Part shown: in pieces, positions 19,804-30,687 of the stretch
Numbering within the stretch: position 1 is the stretch's first letter
How the letters are laid out: each line of letters opens with the position of its first letter
DNA from: Streptomyces violaceusniger Tu 4113
GTDB lineage: Bacteria > Actinomycetota > Actinomycetes > Streptomycetales > Streptomycetaceae
Assembly (NCBI RefSeq): GCF_000147815.2
Contig: NC_015957.1
Span: 7,254,001-7,318,000 of the forward strand
Reading direction: 5' to 3'
Length of the DNA stretch: 64,000 bases
Translations under genes and position numbers: made by a program
Notes under the pieces: model-generated
Told to the model about the DNA's origin: nothing
The model's input: only the letters and a program-made list of their open reading frames with translations
Databases searched by the model: none

Positions 19804-20219
19804 GTGAGCGCTTCCTGATCGACAACTCCGCCCTCCAGCGATGGCGCAAGCCGAAGGTGGCCGAGGTCCTCGACCCACTCCACGAGGATGGCGTACTGGC
19901 TGTGTGTGGACCGGTCGAGATGGAGGTGATGTACTCCGCACGCAACGACAACGACGCGAAGCGCCTGCACTGGTTCCTGTCCGGCTTCGACTACCTGCCG
20001 ATGCCCGACGAAGTGTGGGACCGGGCCAAAGACATCCAGCGACAGGCCATCACCAAAGGCAACCACCGCGCACTGTCCATGCCTGACCTGCTGATCGCCG
20101 CAGCAGCCGAACGACATGCGGTGACCGTGCTGCACTACGACCAGGACTACGACATGATCGCCGCCATAACAGGCCAGCCCATGAAGTGGGTCACGGAGGC
20201 AGGCACAGCGGACCACTGA
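19800..20219 (+). CDS. vapC: VapC-type PIN-domain ribonuclease toxin
   Basis: 139 residues, the full PIN length. The acidic Mg2+-binding residues are visible: D8 (FLIDNSA), E40/E42 (GPVEMEVMYSA), D96 (SMPDLLIAAAAE) and D114-D118 (HYDQDYD). Such toxins cleave tRNA or rRNA when the antitoxin decays. With vapB it forms an addiction module just inside the putative att site, suggesting a role in keeping an integrated element. The module looks intact. Confidence 0.9.
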   Translation: MSERFLIDNSALQRWRKPKVAEVLDPLHEDGVLAVCGPVEMEVMYSARNDNDAKRLHWFLSGFDYLPMPDEVWDRAKDIQRQAITKGNHRALSMPDLLIAAAAERHAVTVLHYDQDYDMIAAITGQPMKWVTEAGTADH

Positions 20220-20264
20220 CTTCACTGCCCAGGACGCTGCGGGTGCCGAATAATCATCCGCCCA

Positions 20265-20466
20265 GGTCAGGCTGCATGGTGCGCGTGGAGGGTGCCACCG
20301 AGCCGATCTTGTCAGTGGATCTCCAGGCGTCTGATCTGAGCTGGTTCGGTGATCGGTTGGGGGAGCGGGCGGAGCGGACTGGCCTGATCCAGGGTTCGGT
20401 GGGGGCGATGACTGTTGTGGAACGCTTCGAACTCGCGGAGCACGTGCAGCAGGTGTCGCTGGTTCC
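20265..20466 (-). pseudogene. Transposase C-terminal fragment (integrase-core type)
   Basis: The minus strand reads RNQRHLLHVLREFEAFHNSH, RPHRTLDQASPLRPLPQPIT and RRLEIH, then a stop in place of the usual Arg, then DRLGGTLHA. It is the tail of an element related to A and D. It abuts the left end of element C at 20467, facing the opposite way. Confidence 0.75.
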
Positions 20467-21520
20467 TGTGGGGCTCGGTTATGCATCGCTGCTGGTCAAA
20501 CGCCCCACTCAGCGTGCAGAGAGCTGCGACCATGATGCGATGATCGTGTCGCTTCTGTACCAGGTGACTCGACGCCTTCTCGCCGTCCCGGCGGTGCTTC
20601 TGCGGCGGGACACCTCGAAGGAGGCCGAACTTCTCGTCCTCCGGCACGAAAACGCTGTGCTACGACGCCAACTACAAGGACGAGTACGGTACGAACCCGC
20701 GGACCGCCTGTGGATTCACCTCCCTGTCCTCACTGATCCCCCGCCCCCGCTGGGCCAAAGGTTTCCCCCATCGCGCCCAGCACGCTATTGGCCTGGCACC
20801 GCAAGCTCGTCGCCCGCCGATGGGACTACTCCCGACAACGCCGCAGTCCCGGACGACCGCCCACGCAGGCCGCCGTCAAGAACCTCGTACTGCGCCTCGC
20901 CCACGAGAACAGCCGATGGGGCCACCGCCGGATTCAAGGTGAACTGACCCAGCTCGGACACCCGATCGCCGCCTCCACCCTCTGGCAGATCCTCCACACC
21001 GCAGGAATCGACCCCGCACCCCGCCACACTGCCCCAACCTGGCACGAGTTCCCCTCTACGCAGACCACCGGCCTCATCGCCTGCGACTACCTCCACATCG
21101 ACACCATCAACCTGCACCGCCTGTACGCCCTGGTCTTTCCCGAGCACCGCACCCGGCGCCTGCACATCGCCGGCGTCACCGCACACCCGACCGCTGCCCG
21201 GGCCACCCAGCAGGCCCGCAACCTCGCCACCGACCTGGGCACACGCATGGACTCGCCGCGCTTCCTCATCCGGGACCGCGACAGCAAATACACCGACGCC
21301 ATTGACGCCTCGTTCCAGGCCGAGGACATCAAGATCATCAAAACACCGGTCCGCGCACCGAAGGCCAACGCCCACCGCGAACGCGTGGTCAGCACCCTTC
21401 GCCGAGAAGTCCTGGACCACATACTCATCCTCGGCGAAGCTCACGCGCGCCAGGTGCTGACCACATAGCAGAGGCACTACAACGCGCACCCCCCACGGCT
21501 CGCCCTCGGCGCGAGTCGCT
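20467..21520 (+). pseudogene. Element C with frameshifted, 3'-truncated transposase
   Basis: It starts at the C terminus TGTGGGGCTCGGTTATGCAT. The transposase begins at ATG 20540 (MIVSLLYQVTRRLLAVPAVL), shifts frame near 20760, then reads AWHRKLVARRWDYSRQRRSP ... CDYLHIDT ... [13 protein letters not shown] ... APKANAHRERVV to a premature TAG at 21466. The catalytic Glu position (AHxER) is kept. The last 30 codons and the right terminus are lost next to the kinase genes. Confidence 0.82.
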
Positions 21521-21667
21521 TCACCGTCCCCAACTACTCGCAGAGCACAGCTACTTGGAGGGCTCCGAAAGGACACCTGGACTACGCCTTGTGGGACACC
21601 CAGGCGATGGTGGCCAGCCGGGAGGCCTAGACTTTGCCCGGCTGAATCGGCCATCGGGAGGGTGGGG

Positions 21668-23395
21668 ATGCTGCAAGCTGCTCCGTTGCAGGCGGGGGAT
21701 CCCAGGGAGTTGTCCGGCTACCGGCTGGAGGGCAGGCTCGGTGAGGGAGCACAGGGCGTCGTCTTCCTCGGCCGTGACCGGTCCGGCAATCAGGTCGCCG
21801 TGAAGGTGCTGCACGCCCGGCAGGCCGGCGATCGGGAGGCGCGTCGCAGGTTCCTGCAGGAGCTGGCCGCCGCCAAACGGGTCGCCGGTTTCGGCACGGC
21901 ACAGGTGCTGGACGCCGACGTGACCGGTGACCGCCCGTACGTGGTGAGCGAGTACGTCGACGGGCCCTCGCTGCAGAAGCTGGTGGTCGAACAGGGGCCA
22001 CGCAGCGGCGGCGTCCTGGAGCGCCTCGCGGTGGGCACGGCGATGGCGCTCGCCGCGATCCACCACGCCGGGGTCGTGCACCGTGACTTCAAGCCGGGGA
22101 ACGTCCTGCTCGGCCCCGACGGCCCCCGCGTGATCGACTTCGGTGTCTCCCGCGCCCTGGACAGCACGGCCACCCTCACCGCGGGCGCCGTCGGCACCCC
22201 CGCCTACATGGCGCCCGAGCAGCTCGGCAGGGGCACCGTCGGCCCGGCGGCGGACGTCTTCGCCTGGGCCTGCACGATGGTCTACGCGGCTACCGGCTCC
22301 CCGCCGTTCGGTAACGACACCGTCGCCGCCGTGATAACCCGCGTTCTGACCGCGGAGCCGGACCTGTCGGGCCTGTCCGCGCCGCTGGCCGGTGTCGTCG
22401 CGGTCTGCCTGGCGAAGGATCCCACGGCGCGGCCCGGGATCCGCGAGGTGCTCGACCGGGTGCTGGGTGAGCCGGCGGGCGACGCGCCGGAGAGCACTCC
22501 GAGCGTGCCGCCCGCACCGACGGCCACCGCCGTCGACACCGCTCCTGCCGCCCCGCCGGCGAGCGCTGCTGCGGCCGACCCGTCGGCGGCCACCGTCACC
22601 CGCATGCTGCCCCCCGCCCCGCCCCCGCCTGCCGTTGTGCCCACGGTGCCGACCGGCGCCGTAGCGGAGAGCGGTGGCAGGCGCCGGCGGTGGCTGGTGC
22701 CCGCCGGGGCCGTGGCCGTGCTGGCCGTGCTCGCGGGCGTCGGCGTCTGGTGGCTGGGCGGCGGCAGCGGGCAGCAGAAGTACACGTCGCTGACCGACAG
22801 CGGCTGCCGGATGGTCCCGGCGGCGACCGTGCAAAAGCTGGTGCCGGAGGCGTCGGTTGACCGGGACGGCGCGGGCCCCGAGAACAAGGCGACGTACTTC
22901 CGGGCGGGCTGCGCCTGGGAGCGCACCGGCGACTCCTCCCCGATCTGGCGGCAGCTGAGCATCGGGGTCTCCGTCCAGCTCGACCTGAAGGACGCGGACC
23001 TGGTCGACGGCGCCCCCACCGACGGAGTGCGGCGGGCCGCGGCCGATGTGACCTCCACCCGGCACGACTTCGCGTCGAAGGCCAACCGCACCCATGACCT
23101 CGGCGGCGGCTACGTGATGTACTACGGTCCGACCACGGAGCTGAGAGGGATCGGCGACGAGGCGGTCGTCCTCTCCCACCACGAACTTGCGAAGGACGGG
23201 GCCCACTACGACCCCGAAGTCGTCGAGATCGACGCCCGCCTCGCCAACGCCGAGATCATGGTGAAGTACAGCTCGGGCGCGAACACCGGTAAGCGGATGC
23301 TCCCCACATCGGAGCCGGCGGTGCGGAAACAGGCCGAGACCGTGGCCCGCTCCCTGGTGAACAGCCTCAAGAACTGCACGGGGTGCATCCGATGA
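21668..23395 (+). CDS. Membrane Ser/Thr protein kinase (PknB type), sensor domain 1
   Basis: 575 residues from ATG 21668 (GGGAGGG upstream). The cytosolic kinase domain (18-270) has the G-loop LGEGAQGVVF, K46, HRDFKPGN with catalytic D140, DFG (157-159) and GTPAYMAPEQL. A Pro/Ala-rich linker follows, then one transmembrane helix (about 338-362). The extracellular C-terminus of about 210 residues holds paired cysteines (SGCRMV; RAGCAWE; final KNCTGC) and resembles DUF3558-like exported domains. It should phosphorylate proteins in response to an outside signal. Its stop overlaps the start of the next kinase. Element C debris precedes it with no regulator. Confidence 0.9.
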   Translation: MLQAAPLQAGDPRELSGYRLEGRLGEGAQGVVFLGRDRSGNQVAVKVLHARQAGDREARRRFLQELAAAKRVAGFGTAQVLDADVTGDRPYVVSEYVDGPSLQKLVVEQGPRSGGVLERLAVGTAMALAAIHHAGVVHRDFKPGNVLLGPDGPRVIDFGVSRALDSTATLTAGAVGTPAYMAPEQLGRGTVGPAADVFAWACTMVYAATGSPPFGNDTVAAVITRVLTAEPDLSGLSAPLAGVVAVCLAKDPTARPGIREVLDRVLGEPAGDAPESTPSVPPAPTATAVDTAPAAPPASAAAADPSAATVTRMLPPAPPPPAVVPTVPTGAVAESGGRRRRWLVPAGAVAVLAVLAGVGVWWLGGGSGQQKYTSLTDSGCRMVPAATVQKLVPEASVDRDGAGPENKATYFRAGCAWERTGDSSPIWRQLSIGVSVQLDLKDADLVDGAPTDGVRRAAADVTSTRHDFASKANRTHDLGGGYVMYYGPTTELRGIGDEAVVLSHHELAKDGAHYDPEVVEIDARLANAEIMVKYSSGANTGKRMLPTSEPAVRKQAETVARSLVNSLKNCTGCIR

Positions 23396-25638
23396 TCCCG
23401 GCGGGCGACGGGGCGCCCGGAGTCTCCCCACTGCACTCCGGCGACCCGCGGGCCATCGCCGGCTACCGCCTTGCGGGCCGGCTCGGCCAGGGCGGCCAGG
23501 GCGTCGTCTACCTCGGGTACGGCTCCGGTGGCCAGAAGGTCGCCGTTAAGCTGCTGCACGCCTCGTTCGGCGCCGATCCCAGGGCGCGGGCCCGCTTCGC
23601 GCGGGAGGTCGAGAGCGCCCGGCGCGTCGCGTCCTACAGCACCGCGCAGGTGCTGACCGCAGACATCGAGGGCACCCAGCCGTATGTCGTCAGCGAGTTC
23701 ATCGAGGGGCCCTCGCTGCTGGAGTACGTCCGGGCGCACGGACCGCAGCGCGGCGCGGCGCTGGCCCGGCTGGCGATCGGCACCTTGGCTGCGCTGGTGG
23801 CGGTGCACCGCGCCGGGATCGTACACCGCGACTTCAAGCCCGCCAACGTCCTGTTGCCGCCGGAGGGCCCCCGGGTCGTCGACTTCGGCATCGCCCGCGT
23901 CCTGGAGTCCACCAGCACCCTCACCAGCCAGGTGATCGGCACGCCCGCCTACATGGCGCCGGAGCAGCTGAACGGCGAGCCGGTCACCCCGGCCACGGAC
24001 ATGTTTGCGTGGGGCGTCACCATGGCCTACGCGGCCACCGGCCGGGCGCCGTTCGGCGCGGACAGCGTGGCGGCCGTCATCAGCGCCGTGCTGAACGCCG
24101 AGCCCGACCTGGCCGGCGTCGACGGGCCGCTGCGCCCCGTGATCGCCGCCTGCCTGTCGAAGAACCCGGCGGGGCGCCCCGGCACCCGGGAACTGCTCGC
24201 CCGGTTCCTGGACGGCACGCCCGAGGACGGCGCCCCCGCCCCGGTCCCGGTGGCCGCCGCGGCCCCCGAGGCCACTCTCCTGGACGCGGCGAGCCGGGCC
24301 GTGGCGGACCTGGCAGCTGCCCCCACGGCCACAGCGGTGCCCACACCTTCCGCGCCCCCCGCGTCCGTGCCTCCGCGACCCATCTCCCCTCCACCCCTGT
24401 CGTCGCCCACGGCGCCCGCCGTGAGCCCGTCGCGCCGCCGTCTGCTGATCGGCGGGGCCACCCTCGCCGCGGGCGCGCTCGGTGGCTCGCTGACGTACCT
24501 GCTCCGCGACCGCGGCACATCCGGGCAGTCCGGCGGGAGTGGGCGGACCACATGGACGCACGCCCTGCGCGGCGAGAGCGTGGAGCAGATCACCGCGACC
24601 GCCGACACGCTCCTCCTCGGCCCGCCGAGCGGCCCCCTCCAGGCCCTGGAGACGGCCACCGGTAAGACCCGGTGGACACACCGGGGCCAGGTGGCCCACC
24701 TGACGCGCTCCGCAACCGCCGTCTTCGTCATCGGCGACGACCGGCTGAAGGCCCTGGACGCGCACGGCGGCCGGACCCTGTGGTCCGTACCCGTCGGGCA
24801 CCCCGTCATTGGCTCCGAGGGCATGGGCCTCGCCGTCGCGGGCGACGCCGTGGTCACCGCTGTCGCGCAGTACACCGCCGACGCCTCCAGCCATGCGGTG
24901 GTCGCGGCGCGGGGAGCGGCCGACGGCAAGCAGCGGTGGAGCACCGCGCTTCCCACCCTGCTGGCGCAGGGCACCGTCTCGACGCTCACCCTGGCGGCCT
25001 CCGCGAAGGTGGTCCTCGTGACCGCGTACGCGACCTCGGGGCAGGCGCCGTCGGCGAGCGCACCGCATGGGAGCGTGTTCGCGCTCGCGGCAGACACCGG
25101 CAAGGAACTGTGGCGCATCCGTCTGAACGTCGCTAGCGCCTTCGGCGGCCATGCCGTGGCCGGCGACACCGTCGTGGTCGGCTGGGCCGACGTCAACGCG
25201 TACTTCTACGCGTTCGACGCAGCGACCGGCAAGCAGCGCTGGCGCGCCCCACTCGTCGAGGACGGCACGCGCTCCCTCGGCGTCGACGCGGACACCGTCT
25301 ACTTCTGCGGCGCGCACCGCGCGGAGCCGAGCGGCAGCAACACCGACCAGGCCGTGTACGCCCTCGAGCTGGCCACCGGCAGACAGCGGTGGAGGGCGCA
25401 CGAGCAGATGTACGGCGAAACGTGGGGCCCGGTTGGTGGCGGCCTGGTGCTGGTCACCGATGCGTCCTACGGAGGCGTCTGGGCGCTCGACAGCCGCACC
25501 GGCAAGACGGTCTGGTCCATCACCGACATGCCCAAACCCACAGTGCTTGCCGCCAATAGCACCACCGCGTTCCTGGTGGCCGGGGGCGACGACAACGGCA
25601 AGAACCAGACGGTTCACGCCTTGCGTATCGCCGACTGA
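23392..25638 (+). CDS. Membrane Ser/Thr protein kinase with PQQ-type beta-propeller sensor
   Basis: 748 residues; ATG 23392 overlaps the previous TGA (ATGA), so the two kinases are translationally coupled. The kinase domain (25-280) is clearly paralogous to its neighbour: LGQGGQGVVY, K53, HRDFKPANVL, DFG and GTPAYMAPEQL. After a Pro-rich linker comes one transmembrane segment (SRRRLLIGGATLAAGALGGS, about 345-368). The outer half is a series of PQQ-binding-like blades with recurring ATGKxRW/ADTGKELW/SRTGKTVW corners, i.e. a BamB-like propeller. The pair probably arose by duplication and then acquired different sensors. Confidence 0.92.
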   Translation: MIPAGDGAPGVSPLHSGDPRAIAGYRLAGRLGQGGQGVVYLGYGSGGQKVAVKLLHASFGADPRARARFAREVESARRVASYSTAQVLTADIEGTQPYVVSEFIEGPSLLEYVRAHGPQRGAALARLAIGTLAALVAVHRAGIVHRDFKPANVLLPPEGPRVVDFGIARVLESTSTLTSQVIGTPAYMAPEQLNGEPVTPATDMFAWGVTMAYAATGRAPFGADSVAAVISAVLNAEPDLAGVDGPLRPVIAACLSKNPAGRPGTRELLARFLDGTPEDGAPAPVPVAAAAPEATLLDAASRAVADLAAAPTATAVPTPSAPPASVPPRPISPPPLSSPTAPAVSPSRRRLLIGGATLAAGALGGSLTYLLRDRGTSGQSGGSGRTTWTHALRGESVEQITATADTLLLGPPSGPLQALETATGKTRWTHRGQVAHLTRSATAVFVIGDDRLKALDAHGGRTLWSVPVGHPVIGSEGMGLAVAGDAVVTAVAQYTADASSHAVVAARGAADGKQRWSTALPTLLAQGTVSTLTLAASAKVVLVTAYATSGQAPSASAPHGSVFALAADTGKELWRIRLNVASAFGGHAVAGDTVVVGWADVNAYFYAFDAATGKQRWRAPLVEDGTRSLGVDADTVYFCGAHRAEPSGSNTDQAVYALELATGRQRWRAHEQMYGETWGPVGGGLVLVTDASYGGVWALDSRTGKTVWSITDMPKPTVLAANSTTAFLVAGGDDNGKNQTVHALRIAD

Positions 25639-25709
25639 GCCTGTGCCGCTCGAAAAGTCATCGCCGCAGCTGAGCGGGGTGCGGTCAGTTCGCTGGGATT
25701 ACGCCTTGC

Positions 25710-27159
<1,450 letters not shown>

Positions 27160-27265
27160 GGATCCTCACTAAAGCGTGTCCCCGACGGTCGGACCACTGG
27201 GCCAGGTGCTTGACTTCGGTAGGATCCTGGTTCACCCACGGGCATCCACGTCCAGCGGAGGCTCC

Positions 27266-28819
27266 ATGTTCTCGGCGCCCGCCTCGATTCCCGCCCTCCT
27301 TCCCCACGTTGTCCGCGCCGCGGAGAGCGCGCACTTCACCGGCATGGTGGTCGTCCTGGCACGCACTGCGGACGCGCGGACACTGCACTGGGAGCTGACA
27401 GACGACTGGACGAGCCTCCACGATGTCACCGGGCAGCTCCTCGCCGTCCTCTGCCCGGACCCGGAACGGCGGTTGACCGACGTCTACCAGCTCAATCTCG
27501 TGAGCGACAGCTACGTGGATGATGTGGCGAGCCTGTACGGCTTGAGCGTCCTGCCGCTCTGCCACGTCGGGGACAACTTCGCCTGGCGGTTCGTCGATTC
27601 CCTCCATTCCGCCCCCAAGACACTGGTCTCAGGCGATGTCTTCGCGGAGGCCCCGCATACACCCAAAGAGCACCATGTCGCGTGGACCGAGGCGGTGTCC
27701 CGATGTGCCGCGTACTTCGAGGTACCGGAGTCATGGCTGCCCGGTGTCCTGTTCCTCGACTTCATCGAGCACACGGCGGTACTCGTACGCTGGCCGGAGC
27801 CGGAGCGCCCCGACTTCAGCCTCTACCGTCTGTGCAAACAGATCGCCGGGGACCTCGGCCACTCCCGCCGCGCAGCTGAACTCCGCAAAGAGAAAAAGCA
27901 GTTGGAACGGGAGACGGAACAGCTGGAATGGAAAACGAAGTGGCTGGAACGGGACGCTGACGGCTATGAAGACGACGGCACAAAGGGCCTGGAAAAGTTC
28001 CAGGCCGGGTTGAAGGACCGTCTCGACAAGCGCATGGGCCCCGAACTCTGCGCCCAGTACGAGGGCTTGGACAGGCACCTGGAGACGGTATCCGCCGCCG
28101 ATCCCGAGCTGGTCGGCAACTGGCGGGCGAGATTGGCCAAGCTGCTCTCGTCGGGAACCGTCGACGAGTCCATACGGCACCTCCTCGCCATGGCCCGGCA
28201 CGTGCGCGCCACGCACCGCCAGCACGACTGGCGCCGCCTGTCCACCAAGGTGATCAAGGTCCTCGATGCGACCAACGAAGCCCTCGGCGTGAGCTTCCAC
28301 TGGTCCTTGAGAACGGAGGACCCCCTCACCAGCGCCATCCGGTTACTCGCGGATCGTAAAGAGAAGGCCCGCGCCAAGCGGGACACGAAGGTCCAACAAC
28401 TGCGCGACACGCGCGACCGACTACGCGACACGCGCAACCGGCTCGATGCGGTCCGCGACGAGCTCGACCGCATCACGTCGCAGATTGAGGCGGAAGACAG
28501 CATCGCAGCCGCCACCCAGAAGGCGGCACGACGTCTCATGGGCACGACGGAGACCGAAACCCATCAGGGAAGCGGCGGGCTCGAGGGATACCGCCTCCTG
28601 GTTATCCGGCCACTACCGGAGGCGGAGCCTTCACAACAAGCGCCGAGCAAGGCGACAGGCAGCGCGAACACCGTCTCCGGCGGCACTTTCCACGGTCCCA
28701 CTGTCCAGGCCGGCGACATCTCCGGCGGAGTGCACTTCCACCACCCGACCCTCGGCATGTCCCTGCACCGGATATGGCAGAAGTTACGGCGCCGGTCGAC
28801 CGGGGACGAAGAGCAGTAG
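27266..28819 (+). CDS. Coiled-coil protein with C-terminal RHIM-like glycine-rich motif, function unknown
   Basis: 517 residues from ATG 27266 (GCGGAGG upstream); an extension to 27176 is possible but poorly supported. Residues 1-200 form a compact mixed domain I cannot place (TGMVVVLARTADARTLHWEL ... WLPGVLFLDFIEHTAVLVRW). Residues 203-232 and 364-412 are charged coiled coils (KEKKQLERETEQLEWKTKW; QLRDTRDRLRDTRNRLDAVR). The end, 467-492, reads ANTVSGGTFHGPTVQAGDIS then GGVHFH: an N-x3-G-x3-G-x-x-V-Q-x-G pattern like the amyloid-forming bacterial signalling motifs (BASS/RHIM-like) that pair NLR-type sensors with effectors. No enzymatic motif is seen. It is flanked by IS elements on both sides, so any partner gene is missing or elsewhere. 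A defence or death-pathway role is inference only. Confidence 0.7.
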   Translation: MFSAPASIPALLPHVVRAAESAHFTGMVVVLARTADARTLHWELTDDWTSLHDVTGQLLAVLCPDPERRLTDVYQLNLVSDSYVDDVASLYGLSVLPLCHVGDNFAWRFVDSLHSAPKTLVSGDVFAEAPHTPKEHHVAWTEAVSRCAAYFEVPESWLPGVLFLDFIEHTAVLVRWPEPERPDFSLYRLCKQIAGDLGHSRRAAELRKEKKQLERETEQLEWKTKWLERDADGYEDDGTKGLEKFQAGLKDRLDKRMGPELCAQYEGLDRHLETVSAADPELVGNWRARLAKLLSSGTVDESIRHLLAMARHVRATHRQHDWRRLSTKVIKVLDATNEALGVSFHWSLRTEDPLTSAIRLLADRKEKARAKRDTKVQQLRDTRDRLRDTRNRLDAVRDELDRITSQIEAEDSIAAATQKAARRLMGTTETETHQGSGGLEGYRLLVIRPLPEAEPSQQAPSKATGSANTVSGGTFHGPTVQAGDISGGVHFHHPTLGMSLHRIWQKLRRRSTGDEEQ

Positions 28820-28865
28820 CCTTCACGGCATCCATGGCTGAGGGAGCGTACCCTCCGCACGTGGC

Positions 28866-28900
28866 GCGGTGATCCGCTCCAGCACCTCGGGGTCCATCAT
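28866..28900 (-). pseudogene. 5' scrap of the gene seen at 49912-50184
   Basis: The minus strand starts MMDPEVLERITAP, and its upstream bases match those before the 90-aa gene at 50184. Only the first dozen codons and the leader survive. Element C debris begins 55 bases upstream of its start codon. Confidence 0.6.
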
Positions 28901-28957
28901 GCGCCGGAGCGTACGAGCGGCGCCCGCCAAGACGGGCGGGAATCCACAAACCACCCT

Positions 28958-29267
28958 GTGGGGCTCGGTTATTCATCGCTGCTGGTCAAATGCCCCGCCC
29001 GGCGCGTAGAGAGCTGCGACCATGACGGGGTGATCGTGTCCCTTCTGTACTCTCCGTCCCGGCAGTGCTTCTGCGGCGGGACACCTCGAAGAAGGCTGAG
29101 CTTCTCGTCCTGCCTCACGAAAACGCCGTGCTACGACGCCAGATACAAGGTCGAGTACGGTACGAACCCGCGGACCGCCTATTGATTCGCGTCCCTGTCC
29201 TCCCTGATCCCTCGCCGCCACTGGGAGAACGTCTTCCCGATCACACCGAGCACGCTGCTGGCCTTGA
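28958..29267 (+). pseudogene. Element C, 5' fragment
   Basis: Terminus TGTGGGGCTCGGTTATTCAT, then a decayed N-terminus (VLLRRDTSKKAELLVLPHEN, then VLRRQIQGRVRYEPADRL with a stop). At 29267 it is cut by element D. Confidence 0.75.
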
Positions 29268-30517
29268 AGGTGCCAGAAACCTCGTCCGTGCTGGTCACGA
29301 CGCCGGAGCGCTGCAGCGGCCCGCCGCTCAACCATGGCAGAAGTGGAACCACCGCGCCCGTTGCCGACTCGCCCTCCCCCACACCAGCATTGGTGGAGTG
29401 CTGCTGCGACTGTTCTACCTGGCCTTGACGAGCATGTTCACCCTGTTACGGCTCATGCCGATAAGTGACCGCGACAAGGACGCCGAGATCCTGGCGTTAC
29501 GCCACCAACTGGCCGTAATACAGCGGCAGACCGACAAACGGAAGCTCACCTGGCCAGACCGTGCACTGCTGGCCGCCCTCCTACATCGCCTCCCCCGGGT
29601 ACGCCCTTCGTCAACTACCGCTGATCGTCTCGCCTGACACGGTGCTGCGGTGGCACCGTGAGCTGCTGCGCCGCCGCCGCGCAAAGGCTTCCCGCCCCAA
29701 ACGGCCGGGACGGCCCCGCACCGTACGATCCATCCGTGCTCTTGTGCTGCGGCTCGCGCGGGAGAATCCCAGCTGGGGCTATCGGCGAATCCATGGCGAA
29801 CTCGCCTCCCTCGGGATCAAGGTGGCCGCCGGCACCGTGTGGAACATCCTCAAGGAGCACGGCATAGACCCAGCACCCGAACGCGACCACACCAACTGGG
29901 CCGCCTTCCTGCACTCCCAGGCCCAGGCAATCCTCACCGCAGACTTCTTCGAAACCAAGACCCTGAACGGAGCGACGCTGTATGTCCTCGCGGTGATCGA
30001 GCACGCCACCCGCCGCGTGCGGATCCTCGGCGCGACGGCACACCCCACCGCCGTCTGGGTCACCCAGCTCGCCCGCAACATGGTCATGGACCTCCAAGCC
30101 GCAGGCATCAATGCGAAGTTCCTGATCCGGGACCGAGACGGACGGTACCCGGCATCCTTCGACACCGTCCTGCAAGCCGAAGGCGTCAAGGTGATCCAGA
30201 CCGGCGTCCGCATGCCGCGCATGAACGCGATCATGGAACGCTGGGTGCGCTCATGCCGAAACGAGCTCCTCGACCGCACCCTGATCTGGAACCAGACCCA
30301 TCTCCTCCACGCGCTACGCGAATACGAGACGTTCTACAACGAGCACAGACCCCACCGCACTCTCGCGAGCGCCGCACCACTCCACCCGCTACCCGAACCG
30401 ATCACCGAACCCGACCAGCTCACCCATCTCCACATCCATCGACGCGATCACCTCGGCGGCCTCCTACACGAGTACCGGCACGCCGCGTGACCAGCACGGA
30501 CGCAGTTCCTGGCACCT
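29268..30517 (+). mobile_element. Element D (integrase-core IS)
   Basis: Terminal inverted repeats of about 32 bases with three or four mismatches: AGGTGCCAGAAACCTCGTCC at the left and, inverted, GGACGCAGTTCCTGGCACCT at 30498-30517. Length is about 1250 bases. It is inserted in element C debris. Confidence 0.82.
29398..30490 (+). pseudogene. Element D transposase, one frameshift
   Basis: GTG 29398 (LLRLFYLALTSMFTLLRLMP) to RLPRVRPSS, then a shift near 29600 to YALRQLPLIVSPDTVLRWHR and on to HEYRHAA. The catalytic set is complete in the second frame (ADFFETKT, RDRDGRY, AIMERW). A single small indel has inactivated an otherwise complete 365-codon gene related to element A. Confidence 0.87.
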
Positions 30518-30520
30518 ACA

Positions 30521-30624
30521 GGGTCAAAGGGGCAATGAGTTGATCTTGAGGCCCTGACGGGCATCCGGGCTCACTCAGTGCTGTCGGCTTCCTCGGCGAG
30601 GATGCGGTAGACGGTGGCGACCGA
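30521..30624 (-). repeat. 104-bp direct repeat, copy 1 (3' end of a resolvase gene)
   Basis: Identical by eye to 36485-36588. On the minus strand it ends with VATVYRILAEEADSTE and the stop of a serine recombinase, plus its 3' flank. The two copies bracket a 5.9-kb segment. Confidence 0.85.
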
Positions 30625-30687
30625 AGGGGGCAGCCGGAATACGCCGGAAACGTGCCGCAGCCGACAGCGTCCCGCGGAGCGCCGGGG

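Noticed and set aside
21551..25617. Very long open frames on the minus strand opposite the two kinases
   Set aside because: High third-position GC keeps the antisense frame open; composition is Arg/Gly/Ala-rich and no domain is recognisable.
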